Part shown: positions 26,193 through 35,119 of the stretch, piece by piece
Layout of the letters: each line of letters opens with the position of its first letter
Position numbering within the stretch: position 1 is the stretch's first letter
DNA from: Paractinoplanes polyasparticus
GTDB taxonomy: Bacteria > Actinomycetota > Actinomycetes > Mycobacteriales > Micromonosporaceae
Assembly: GCF_019710575.1 (NCBI RefSeq)
Contig: NZ_JAHWFK010000059.1
Span: forward strand, 1 to 64,000
Direction of reading: 5' to 3'
Length of the DNA: 64,000 nt
Notes under the pieces: generated by a model
Databases searched by the model: none
What the model was told of the DNA's origin: nothing
Seen by the model: only the letters and a program-made list of their open reading frames with translations
Position numbers and translations under genes: made by a program

Positions 26193-29100
26193 GTGCAAGG
26201 CGTCGGAGAGACCCTGCCGGAGGTGTTCGCCACGCGGGTGGAGCGTGGCGCGCAGACGACGGCCGTGGTCGGGGACGACGGCCCGGTGTCCTTCGCCGAC
26301 CTGGACGCGCGTTCCAACCGGCTGGCCCGGCTGCTGATCGACCAGGGGGTGGGCCCCGAGGTCGTGGTGGCGCTGCGGCTGAGCCGGTCGGTCGAGTTCG
26401 TGGTGGCGGTGCTCGCGGTGGCGAAGGCAGGCGGCGCTTACGTGCCCGTCGACGTGGCCTATCCGGCTTCGCGGGCCGAGTTCATGATGACCGACGCGCG
26501 AGCGCGATGCGTGGTGACCACGGCGGCCACCCGGATGCCGGCGCCGGCCGGGGCCGAGGTGGTGCTCGACGATCCGAAGATCGCGCAGGAGGTGGCCGGG
26601 CTCGACGCGGGGCCCGTGCGGGACGCCGATCGCCACGAGACGCTGGCGCCTGACCACGCCGCGTACGTCATCTACACCTCGGGCTCGACGGGAGTGCCGA
26701 AGGGCGTCGTGGTGACCCACCGCAACGTGCTGAACCTCGTGCGGGCGCAGGCCGGGGCGCTCGGTCTGGGGCCGGGCCGGCGCCGGTTGCAGTTCGCGTC
26801 GGTCAGCTTCGACGCGTCGGTGTCCGAGGTGTGGACGACGCTGCTCTCCGGTGCGGCCCTGGTCGTGGCGGACGCCTCCCGGCTGGTTCCCGGCCTTGCG
26901 CTCGTCGACCTGGTCCGTAGCCACGGCGTCACGCACGTGACGCTGCCCCCGTCGCTGCTGCCGGCCGTGGAGGACGCCGGAGGACTGCCGGAGTCGGTGA
27001 CGCTCGTCGTGGCCGGGGAGGCGTGTCCGCCGGCCGTGGCGGCGCGCTGGAGTCGCGGCCGGCGCATGCTCAACGCGTACGGGCCGACCGAGGCCACCGT
27101 CGCAGCGACCGTGAGTGACCCGCTGACGGGCGACGGCACACCGCCCATCGGGTGGCCCCTGTCCGGCGTACGGGCGTACGTCCTGGATGAGATGTTGCGG
27201 GAGCGACCGGCCGGTGAGCTGTATCTGGCCGGCGCCGGGCTGGCCCGAGGATACGCCGGACGCACCGCGCTGACCGCGCAGCGTTTCGTGGCGGACCCGT
27301 TCGGCGCGCCCGGTGAGCGGATGTACCGGACGGGTGACCTGGTGGTGCGGCGGCCCGACGGCCAGCTCGAGTACCGGGGCCGGGCCGACGACCAGGTCAA
27401 GATCCGGGGTGTACGGGTGGAGCCGGGCGAGGTCGAGTCGGCGCTCATGGGCCTGGCCGGTGTGGAGCAGGCCGCGGTCGTGGCTCACGGCGACGGCGCT
27501 GATCGCCGGCTGATCGCCTACGTCGTGGCCGACGCGGACGGTCCGGACGCGGCGAGCCTGCGCCGGAGCCTGGCCGGGGTGGTGCCCGATCACCTCGTGC
27601 CGCCGGTGTTCATGATGCTCGACTCGCTGCCGCTGACGATCAACGGCAAGGTCGACCGCAGCGCGCTACCGGATACCGGCGCCGATTCCGGCCGCGGCCG
27701 GTACGTGCCTCCGGCCGGTGCGGTGGAGCAGGGGCTCGCGGGCCTGTGGGAGGAGGTTCTCGGCGTTGCCCGGGTGGGCCGCGACGACGAGTTCTACCAC
27801 CTCGGTGGGCACTCGCTGCTGGCGACCCAGCTCGTCAACCGCGTCCGGACGGCGATGAACGTCGAACTACCGGTCCGCGACCTCTTCGAGACCTCGACCC
27901 TGGCCGAGCTGGCCAAGCGGGTGTCGGTGCTGAAGACCGGCGCCCGGCCGGTGCTGCGCCGTCAGGTGCGCCCGGCGGTGGTGCCTCTCTCGTACCCGCA
28001 GCAGCGGATGTGGCTGACCGCCCAGCTGCGCGGCGGCGACGGGGCGTACCACATCCCGGTGGTTCTCCGCCTGTCCGACGGCCTCGACGCCGAGGCCCTG
28101 AGCGCGGCGGTCACCGATGTCGTCCGCCGGCACGAGCCGCTGCGCACACGCTTCCCGTTGCTCGACGGGCAGCCGCGGCAGCAGGTCGTGCCGATGGGGG
28201 AGATCGGCGAGTTGCTAGTTCACCAGCACATCGCCCCGGACGAGCTGCCGGACACGGTCAAGCGCGTCGTCCGCGACGGATTCGACCTGACGACTCAGAT
28301 TCCGCTGCGCGCCCACCTGCTGGAGCTCGGCCCGGACGATTTCGCCCTGGTGCTGGTGCTGCACCACATCACGGCCGACGGCGCGTCCATGGAGGCGCTC
28401 CTGCGCGACCTCGGCGAGGCGTACGAGCAGCGACGGTCGGGCCACCCTCCACGATGGACCGAACTGCCGGTGCAGTACGCCGATTTCGCCCTGTGGCAGC
28501 GGGAACTGGTGCGGCTCGCCCGTCCCCGGCTGGACTACTGGCGTGACCTGCTCGACGGTGTTCCGGACGAGCTCGCCCTGCCGGCCGACCGCAACCGGCC
28601 GGCCGAGCCGACTTACCGCGGCCGGTCGGTGCCGGTGACCATTCCGCTCGAGGTGCACGAGCAGGTGACGGCGACAGCGCGACGGCACGGCGCCACCGTC
28701 TTCATGGTGCTGCAGTCGGCCGTGGCCGCGCTGCTCTTCCGGCTCGGCGCCGGGACCGACATCCCGCTCGGGTGGCCGGTCTCCGGCCGGGTCGACGAGG
28801 CGCTCGAGAATCTGGTCGGCTTCTTCGTCAACACCCTGGTGCTGCGGGCCGGCCTCACCGGTGACCCGTCCTTCGAGCAGTTGCTGAGCCGCGTCCGCGA
28901 GCAGGACCTGGCGGCCTTCGGCAACCAGGACGTGCCTTTCGAAAGCGTGGTCGAGCAGCTGAATCCGCCCCGCGTTCCGGGCCGGCACCCGCTGTTCCAG
29001 GTCATGGTGGCCTCACAGGTCGGCCGGTCGGCGCGGTTGGGGCTGACCGGTGTGCGCTCGCAGCGGATGGGCGTGGGATCCGGCTCGGCGAAGTTCGACC

Positions 29101-32100
29101 TCAGCTTCCAGTTCGTGGAGCTGCTCGACGAGTCCGGCCACCCGTCCGGCATCGGGGGCGAGGTGATGTACGCGTGCGATCTCTTCGATCACGACACCGC
29201 CGAGCGGATGGTCGCCATCTTCGGCCGGCTGTTGTCCGAGGCGGTAGCGCAGCCCAGCCGGGCGATCAGCCGGCTGCCGATGACCAGCCCCGCGCAGCAG
29301 CGCGCAGCCGAGGCCGCGAGCGTGGGAGACGTACGCGACGGTCCGGCGCGAACCTGGCCGCACCAGCTCATCGAGGAGCACGCCCGCCGAACTCCGGCCG
29401 CGACCGCCGTACGGTTCGAAGGGCAGAGCCTGTCGTACGCAGAACTCAACCGCCGCGCGAACCAGTTGGCGCACCGCCTCATCGGCCTGGGCGCGGGCCG
29501 CGACGTGCTGATGGGCGTCAGCCTGGAACGCGGCTTCGACCTGGTCGTGGCCGTCCTGGCGGTGTGGAAGACCGGAGGCGCGTTCGTCCCGCTCGACCCG
29601 GAGTTGCCGCCCGCCCGCCTGACGTCGATGATCGCCGACACCGGTGTTCCCGTCATCGTCACGCACCAGGCCACCCGGCAGCGGCTGGCCGGCCACGACA
29701 GCCTGCTGCTCGACATCGACACAACGCACAGCGGCCCGGACCACGATCCCGGCGTGCCGGTCGACGGGGAGGACGCCGTCTACGCGATTCACACCTCCGG
29801 GTCGACCGGCACACCGAAGGGGGTGGTGAACGTCCGCGCCGCCATCGGCAACCGGCTGGCCTGGATGAACGAGCGGTTCGGCCTCGGCCCCGACGGCCGG
29901 GTGCTGCAGAAGTCGCCGTTCACCTTCGACACCTCGGTGTGGGAGCTGTTCTGGGCGCTGACCAACGGCGCGACCCTGATCATGGCCCGGCCCGGCGGGC
30001 ACCGTGACAGCCGCTACCTGGTCGAGCTCATCCGCCGGGAGCGGGTCACGCTCGTCGATTTTGTCCCGTCGATGCTCGAGATGTTCCTGCGCGAGCCGGA
30101 CGCCGGAAGGTGCACCAGCCTGCGCCACGTCATCGCCGGCGGAGAAACGCTGACCCCCAACCTGTTGCGGCGCTTCGCGCAGACGCTGCCCGGCGCCGAC
30201 GTCCACAACCTGTACGGACCGACCGAGGCCGCGATCGGCGTGACCAGCTGGCTGTGCCGCGCCGACGACGAGGGTCGCAGCATGCCGATCGGCGTCCCCA
30301 TCACGAACGCCCGCGTCTACGTCCTCGATCCCGGCCTCGAGCACGTGCCGCCCGGCGTCCCCGGCGAGATCTACATCGCGGGGCGCCCGCTCGCCCGCGG
30401 CTACCTCAACCGGCCCGCACTGACCGCGCAGCGGTTCGTCGCCGATCCGTTCGTGCCGGGTGGCCGGATGTACCGGACCGGCGACCGCGCCCGGCGGCGC
30501 GCGGACGGGGCGATCGAGTTCCTCGGCCGCGACGACGAGCAGGTGAAGATCCGCGGAGTGCGGGTGGAACTGGGCGAGGTCGAGGCGGCTCTGCTCGGCA
30601 TGCACGGTGTGGAGCAGGCCGTGGCGGTGGTGTACGGCGACGGCATGGACAAGCGCCTGGTGGCGTACGTCGTCGGTTTCGATCCCGACCCGGTCCGGCT
30701 GCGCCGGCAGATGCCGGCGGTCGTGCCGGCGCACCTGGTGCCGTCGGCGTTCGTGGCGATGGACGCCTTCCCGGTCACCGTCAACGGCAAGGTCGACCGC
30801 CGGGCGCTGCCCGATCCGGGTGTGGCCGACGTCGAACGGTCGTACGAGCCGCCCGCCGGCCCGATCGAGCAGTCGCTGGCCCAGCTGTGGCAGGCTCTGC
30901 TCGGCGTGGCACGCGTGGGCCGTGACGACAACTTCTTCGCGCTCGGCGGCCACTCGTTGCTGGCCATGCAGATGGTCAACGAGCTGCGGACGCTGCTTCG
31001 GGTGGAACTGCCGTTCCGGACCGTCTTCGAGACCCTGACCATGGCCGACCTGGCCGCCCGGATCGGCGAGCTGCCCCGGCTGCCGGACGAGCGGCCGCGG
31101 GACTCGGCCGAGGACCGGATGCGCATCCTGATCGCCCGGGCGCTCGGCGTCGACGACGTGGCCGCCGAGGACAACCTCTTCGACCTCGGCGGCGGCCGCG
31201 AGACCGTCGAGGCGGTCGCGCGGGCCATCGAGGCCGAGTTCGGGGTGACCGTCAACCCGCTCGTGGTCTCCGCCGTGCCGACCGCAAGGGACCTCGCGGG
31301 CTGGCTCTCCGCATCGTCGGAGGAGACGACCCTCGACGTCGTGGTGCCGTTGCGGCCGGGCACCGGCCCGGTGTCGCTGTTCTGCATCCACCCCCTGGGC
31401 GGCTTGAGCTGGCTCTACTACCCGCTGGTCAACGCGATTCCCCCGGCCGTCGGGGTGTACGGCGTTCAGGCCCGTGGCCTGCAACCGGCAGAGATGTTGC
31501 CGACGACCATGACCGCGATGGCCGCGGACTACGTCCGGCAGATCCGCCTCGTCCAGCCGGAGGGGCCGTATCACCTGCTGGGCCTGAGCACCGGCGGGGA
31601 GATCGCGCACGAGATGGGCGTGCAACTCCAGCGCGCCGGCCAGCGGGTCGCCCTGATCGCCATGCTCGACGCCCGTCCGACGCCGCAACGCCCGGCGACC
31701 CAGGTGGAGCGGCTGAACGCGGTCGCCCGCCACTTCGACCTGAACATTCCCGCCGAGGAGCGTCCCCACCTCACCGGGGACGTGCTGTACGAGCAGCTCC
31801 GGCATCGTCAGGGGCCCTACTCGTTCCTGATGCGGCAGAAGGGCCGGGCCACGGTCGACTTCTACGAGAACATGATCGAACTGACCGACAGCCATCAGTT
31901 CTCCGTCTTCGACGGCGATGTGCTGTTCGTCGAGGCGACCGCGGCCCGGCCGCCCGAGCACTACTTCGCACCGATGTGGCACCCGTACGTCACCGGCGCC
32001 GTCGACGTCATGGCCCTCGATTACAAGCACCGGCAACTCGCCCGGGCCGAGGTCCTCCAGATGATCGGTGCGCGGGTCGCCGAGCACATCACCACTCCCA

Positions 32101-32120
32101 CGGAAGGGCCGACGGCATGA
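26193..32120 (+). CDS. Bimodular NRPS, A-T-C-A-T-T*-TE
   Basis: 1975 aa. A1 ~20-500 (YTSGSTGVPKG, NAYGPTEA, NGKVDR), T1 Ser ~539 (LGGHSLL), C ~565-985 (HHITADG intact), A2 ~1050-1530 (HTSGSTGTPKG, NLYGPTEA), T2 ~1585 (LGGHSLL). A third carrier-like domain near 1665 reads LGGGRE where LGGxS is expected. The thioesterase has GLSTGG (~1798), LDARP and a late His (DYKHRQ). No epimerase, methylase or first C domain is present, so a dipeptide or a dimer is expected. My reading of the A1 pocket is DASTVAAVAK, close to codes I recall for tyrosine; the A2 pocket (DTWDVALIGK) I do not recognise. GTG 26193 follows GAGGAGG. Its stop overlaps the MbtH start. Confidence 0.95.
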   Translation: MQGVGETLPEVFATRVERGAQTTAVVGDDGPVSFADLDARSNRLARLLIDQGVGPEVVVALRLSRSVEFVVAVLAVAKAGGAYVPVDVAYPASRAEFMMTDARARCVVTTAATRMPAPAGAEVVLDDPKIAQEVAGLDAGPVRDADRHETLAPDHAAYVIYTSGSTGVPKGVVVTHRNVLNLVRAQAGALGLGPGRRRLQFASVSFDASVSEVWTTLLSGAALVVADASRLVPGLALVDLVRSHGVTHVTLPPSLLPAVEDAGGLPESVTLVVAGEACPPAVAARWSRGRRMLNAYGPTEATVAATVSDPLTGDGTPPIGWPLSGVRAYVLDEMLRERPAGELYLAGAGLARGYAGRTALTAQRFVADPFGAPGERMYRTGDLVVRRPDGQLEYRGRADDQVKIRGVRVEPGEVESALMGLAGVEQAAVVAHGDGADRRLIAYVVADADGPDAASLRRSLAGVVPDHLVPPVFMMLDSLPLTINGKVDRSALPDTGADSGRGRYVPPAGAVEQGLAGLWEEVLGVARVGRDDEFYHLGGHSLLATQLVNRVRTAMNVELPVRDLFETSTLAELAKRVSVLKTGARPVLRRQVRPAVVPLSYPQQRMWLTAQLRGGDGAYHIPVVLRLSDGLDAEALSAAVTDVVRRHEPLRTRFPLLDGQPRQQVVPMGEIGELLVHQHIAPDELPDTVKRVVRDGFDLTTQIPLRAHLLELGPDDFALVLVLHHITADGASMEALLRDLGEAYEQRRSGHPPRWTELPVQYADFALWQRELVRLARPRLDYWRDLLDGVPDELALPADRNRPAEPTYRGRSVPVTIPLEVHEQVTATARRHGATVFMVLQSAVAALLFRLGAGTDIPLGWPVSGRVDEALENLVGFFVNTLVLRAGLTGDPSFEQLLSRVREQDLAAFGNQDVPFESVVEQLNPPRVPGRHPLFQVMVASQVGRSARLGLTGVRSQRMGVGSGSAKFDLSFQFVELLDESGHPSGIGGEVMYACDLFDHDTAERMVAIFGRLLSEAVAQPSRAISRLPMTSPAQQRAAEAASVGDVRDGPARTWPHQLIEEHARRTPAATAVRFEGQSLSYAELNRRANQLAHRLIGLGAGRDVLMGVSLERGFDLVVAVLAVWKTGGAFVPLDPELPPARLTSMIADTGVPVIVTHQATRQRLAGHDSLLLDIDTTHSGPDHDPGVPVDGEDAVYAIHTSGSTGTPKGVVNVRAAIGNRLAWMNERFGLGPDGRVLQKSPFTFDTSVWELFWALTNGATLIMARPGGHRDSRYLVELIRRERVTLVDFVPSMLEMFLREPDAGRCTSLRHVIAGGETLTPNLLRRFAQTLPGADVHNLYGPTEAAIGVTSWLCRADDEGRSMPIGVPITNARVYVLDPGLEHVPPGVPGEIYIAGRPLARGYLNRPALTAQRFVADPFVPGGRMYRTGDRARRRADGAIEFLGRDDEQVKIRGVRVELGEVEAALLGMHGVEQAVAVVYGDGMDKRLVAYVVGFDPDPVRLRRQMPAVVPAHLVPSAFVAMDAFPVTVNGKVDRRALPDPGVADVERSYEPPAGPIEQSLAQLWQALLGVARVGRDDNFFALGGHSLLAMQMVNELRTLLRVELPFRTVFETLTMADLAARIGELPRLPDERPRDSAEDRMRILIARALGVDDVAAEDNLFDLGGGRETVEAVARAIEAEFGVTVNPLVVSAVPTARDLAGWLSASSEETTLDVVVPLRPGTGPVSLFCIHPLGGLSWLYYPLVNAIPPAVGVYGVQARGLQPAEMLPTTMTAMAADYVRQIRLVQPEGPYHLLGLSTGGEIAHEMGVQLQRAGQRVALIAMLDARPTPQRPATQVERLNAVARHFDLNIPAEERPHLTGDVLYEQLRHRQGPYSFLMRQKGRATVDFYENMIELTDSHQFSVFDGDVLFVEATAARPPEHYFAPMWHPYVTGAVDVMALDYKHRQLARAEVLQMIGARVAEHITTPTEGPTA

Positions 32121-32338
32121 CCAACCCGTTCGAACGCGAGGACATTCGCCACTACGTCCTGGTCAACGACGAAGGACAGCATTCGCTGTGGCCGGAGGTG
32201 ATCGACGTGCCGTCGGGCTGGCGTATCGTCCTGGGGCCGGACGACCGCGACGCCTGCCTGGCCTACGTCGAGAAGTCGTGGTGGGACATCCGGCCGGCGA
32301 GCCTGGTCGCCCGGATGGCCTCGGCGCGGAACGACTGA
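32117..32338 (+). CDS. MbtH-like NRPS chaperone
   Basis: 73 aa, full family length. Conserved residues are present: NPFEREDIRHYVLVNDEGQ, HSLWP, SGWRIVLG and SWWDIRPASL with the invariant tryptophans. MbtH-like proteins bind adenylation domains and are needed for their folding or activity. The ATG overlaps the NRPS stop codon (ATGA), so the two are translationally coupled and the protein most likely serves this NRPS. Confidence 0.95.
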   Translation: MTNPFEREDIRHYVLVNDEGQHSLWPEVIDVPSGWRIVLGPDDRDACLAYVEKSWWDIRPASLVARMASARND

Positions 32339-32349
32339 CCGCCACCGTC

Positions 32350-33072
32350 ATGGACTCCAACCTCCTGTTCCTCTGGGGCACCCCGCGGTCGATGTCGACG
32401 GCGTTCCTGCGGATGATGCTGGAACGCGGCGACCACGAGGTCTACCACGAACCGTTCTCGAGCATCGTCGTGCAGGGCCGCACGGTCGTCGGTGAACACA
32501 CCGCGACCAACCACGACCAGCTGATCGAGCTGCTCGAGGAGCGCGCCGCCGACCGCCCGGTCTTCGTGAAGGAGACCACCGAGTACGACTATCTGACGAC
32601 CGGCGGGGACCGCATTCCGCACGTCGGGCGGCACACCTTCATCATCCGCGACCCGCGCCTGGTCATCCCGTCGCACTTCGCCATGAACCCGGGGATGGTC
32701 TGTGACGAGATCGGGTACGGCCACCAGCTGGAGATCGCGCGGCGGGTCCGCGAGGTGACCGGCGTACGCCCGTACGTGGTCGAGGCCGAGGACCTGCTGA
32801 CCGACGCGCGGGACGCAGTCGAGCGCTACTGCCGGCACGCCCGCATACCGTTCCTGGAGTCGTCGTTGTCCTGGCATCCCGGGAATCAGCCGGTATGGAG
32901 CCGGACCGAGAAGTGGCACCGCGATGCGGCCCGTAGCTCCCGCTTCACCCACTCCGAGCGCACGTACGAGTACACGGTGGACAACAACCGCTTCCTGTAC
33001 GACTGCTACTGGCACCACCGGCCGCATTACCACGTTCTGCGCAAGTGGGCCCGGGCGCTCGTTCCCGTCTGA
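32350..33072 (+). CDS. Sulfotransferase-family protein
   Basis: 240 aa. The 5'-phosphosulfate loop is visible at the N-terminus (LWGTPRSMSTAFLRMM), and the 3'-phosphate motif near residue 100 (FIIRDPRLVIPSHF). These are the PAPS-binding signatures of sulfotransferases. ATG 32350 starts 11 bp after the mbtH-like stop, in the same operon. A tailoring step that adds sulfate to the NRPS product, for example on a tyrosine hydroxyl, would fit, but the acceptor is inference. Some family members are of unknown function. Confidence 0.82.
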   Translation: MDSNLLFLWGTPRSMSTAFLRMMLERGDHEVYHEPFSSIVVQGRTVVGEHTATNHDQLIELLEERAADRPVFVKETTEYDYLTTGGDRIPHVGRHTFIIRDPRLVIPSHFAMNPGMVCDEIGYGHQLEIARRVREVTGVRPYVVEAEDLLTDARDAVERYCRHARIPFLESSLSWHPGNQPVWSRTEKWHRDAARSSRFTHSERTYEYTVDNNRFLYDCYWHHRPHYHVLRKWARALVPV

Positions 33073-33133
33073 GCTCGCCCGGTGGCTGCTGCGCGGTGAG
33101 CCTCAGCTCGCCCGGTGGCTTCTACGCGGTGAG
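33072..33133. repeat. Two 29-bp tandem direct repeats between convergent genes
   Basis: The 29 bp at 33072-33100 recur at 33105-33133 with two mismatches and a 33-bp period. The first copy begins at the sulfotransferase stop, and the second covers the stop codon of the ABC transporter. Each copy can fold GCTCGCC against GGTGAGC, so the pair may work as a bidirectional terminator. It probably arose by duplication of the ABC gene tail. Confidence 0.7.
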
Positions 33134-34891
33134 GGCGGCGTAGAAGCCACCGCTCGAGACCAGGCTGTCGTGGGTGCCCGACTCGAGGATGCGGCCGGCG
33201 CGCATGACGACGATCTGATCAGCGTTGCGCACAGTGGACAGCCGGTGGGCGATGGTCACCGTCGTGCGGCCCTGGGCGAGCTTCTCGAGAGCGCGTTGCA
33301 CCGCGCGCTCGGTCGAGTTGTCCAGCGCGCTGGTCGCCTCGTCCAGCACCAGGATCGGTGGATCGCGCAGCAGTGTGCGCGCGATGGCGATCCGCTGCTT
33401 CTCCCCGCCCGAGAACCGGTGCCCGCGCGCGCCTACGAGGGTGTCGTAGCCGTCGGGCAGCGCGACGATCACGTCGTGGACCTGTGCGGCCCGAGCGGCC
33501 CACTCCAGCTGCTCGTCGGTGGCGTCCGGCCGGGCGTAGCGCAGGTTCTCCCGGACCGAGGCGTGCAGCAGGTACGTCTCCTGGCCCACCACGCCGATCG
33601 CGCCGACCAGCTCGTTGAGCCGCAGCGCGCGCAGGTCGAAGCCGTCGACGGTGATCCGGCCCTCGGACGGGTCGTAGAGCCGCACGATCAGCGCGGCGAC
33701 CGTGCTCTTGCCCGAGCCGGTCTCGCCGACCAGAGCGAGCGAGGAACCGGGCGGCACGTCCAGGCTGACGCGGTCGATCGCGGGCTCGTCGTTGCCGGGA
33801 TAGGTGAAGCTCACGTTCTCGAAGCGCAGGTGACCGCGTACGGGCTGGGGCAGCCGGACCGGCAGGGCCGGGTCATCGACCTCGGCCGTCAGGTCGAGGT
33901 ACTCGAAGATGCGCGCGAACAGCGCCGTCGAGCTGCTCAGCGAGACGCCGACATCGAGCAGGCCCATCATCGGCTGGAACAGCCGGGACTGCAGGCTGGT
34001 GAAGGCCACGACGGTGCCGATGGTCAGCTGGCCGGCCGCCGGCGGAAGGCCCGCGCTGAGATAGATGACCGCCGGGATCGCGGCGAAGATGATGTTCATG
34101 GTGGCGCCCCGCCAGCGGCCGGCCAACTGCGAGCGCAGCTGCAGGTCCACGAGGCGGGACGACGACCCGGCGAAGCGTTCGATCAGCGCCGGGCCGGTCC
34201 CCATGGTCTTGCTCAGCTGCACCCCGCTGATCGACAGGCTCTCCTCGATGATGACGTTGAGATCGGCCAGCTCACGCTGGCGCTTGCCGGTGATCTCCTT
34301 ACGCACCTTCGCGACACGGCGGGCCAGCAGCAGCGCCGGCGGCAGAACGAGGGTCGAGACCAGGAAGAGCTGCCACGACAGCGCGAGCATCGCGACGGCC
34401 GTGGCGATGGCCGTCGTCAGGTTCGAGGCGATCGACGTCGCGGTCGAGGTGACGACCGCCTGCATGCCGCCGATGTCGTTGGTGATACGCGACTGGATCT
34501 CGCCGGCCCGGGTGCGGGTGAAGAACGACACCGACTGCCGGTGCAGATGGGTGAAGACGTCCACCCGCAGCTGATGCATGACCCGTTGGCCGACCGCGGT
34601 GGCGATCCACGTCTGCGTGATACCGAAGACTGCCGTGAGAACGGCCACGACGATCAGCCCGGCCACCAGCCAGCTCAGGAGCCGCACATTCTGCGCGGGC
34701 AACGCCTGGTCGATGATCGCGCGCAGCAGGAAAGGCGTGGCCATGCCGACCAGCGACGAGGCGACGATGATCCCGATGACCACGGCCAGCCGCGGCCAGT
34801 GCGGTTTGAGGAGACCGCCGACGCGGCGCAGGGACACCTCGGGCGTTGTTTTCGCCTCCTCCGCCTCGCCGACGGCGGTGGCACCCTCCAT
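33122..34891 (-). CDS. ABC exporter (fused permease and ATPase)
   Basis: 589 aa half-transporter of the MDR type. Six predicted membrane helices (e.g. LAVVIGIIVASSLVGMATPF, LLSWLVAGLIVVAVLTAVFG) precede an ATPase with Walker A (LVGETGSGKST), signature (FSGGEKQR), Walker B (ILVLDEATSALD) and AHRLST. It would act as a homodimer in the cytoplasmic membrane. ATG 34891 is preferred (AGGAGGGGG upstream); the adjacent GTG 34894 is possible. It converges on the NRPS operon and is the natural candidate for product export or self-resistance. A separate role cannot be excluded. Confidence 0.93.
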   Translation of the reverse strand: MEGATAVGEAEEAKTTPEVSLRRVGGLLKPHWPRLAVVIGIIVASSLVGMATPFLLRAIIDQALPAQNVRLLSWLVAGLIVVAVLTAVFGITQTWIATAVGQRVMHQLRVDVFTHLHRQSVSFFTRTRAGEIQSRITNDIGGMQAVVTSTATSIASNLTTAIATAVAMLALSWQLFLVSTLVLPPALLLARRVAKVRKEITGKRQRELADLNVIIEESLSISGVQLSKTMGTGPALIERFAGSSSRLVDLQLRSQLAGRWRGATMNIIFAAIPAVIYLSAGLPPAAGQLTIGTVVAFTSLQSRLFQPMMGLLDVGVSLSSSTALFARIFEYLDLTAEVDDPALPVRLPQPVRGHLRFENVSFTYPGNDEPAIDRVSLDVPPGSSLALVGETGSGKSTVAALIVRLYDPSEGRITVDGFDLRALRLNELVGAIGVVGQETYLLHASVRENLRYARPDATDEQLEWAARAAQVHDVIVALPDGYDTLVGARGHRFSGGEKQRIAIARTLLRDPPILVLDEATSALDNSTERAVQRALEKLAQGRTTVTIAHRLSTVRNADQIVVMRAGRILESGTHDSLVSSGGFYAALTA

Positions 34892-35119
34892 CACTGCGAA
34901 CCCCCTCCTGACCGGCTGCGTAGAGGCTACGGGGCAGCTCGGGCGGAACCGGGAATCCATCAATGATTGTGAAATTGTTCGGTCGAGTGCACAATTCGGG
35001 CCGGCGGGTATGCGCAGGTCGCGTGGGCGATCGAGCACTACCGGCCCACCCCCCCGGCGTCATGCGGACCGCCGAGCGGGGTGGGGACGCGGCAAGTGGT
35101 TCAGCGCTGTTCGAGGCGT

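Noticed and set aside
29013..32087. Open frame of about 1020 codons opposite the NRPS
   Set aside because: Antisense shadow of the NRPS coding strand, which has complete A, T, C and TE motifs.
33072..33133. Considered the tandem repeat as a mobile-element footprint
   Set aside because: No transposase and no target-site duplication around it; simple duplication of a gene end explains it.
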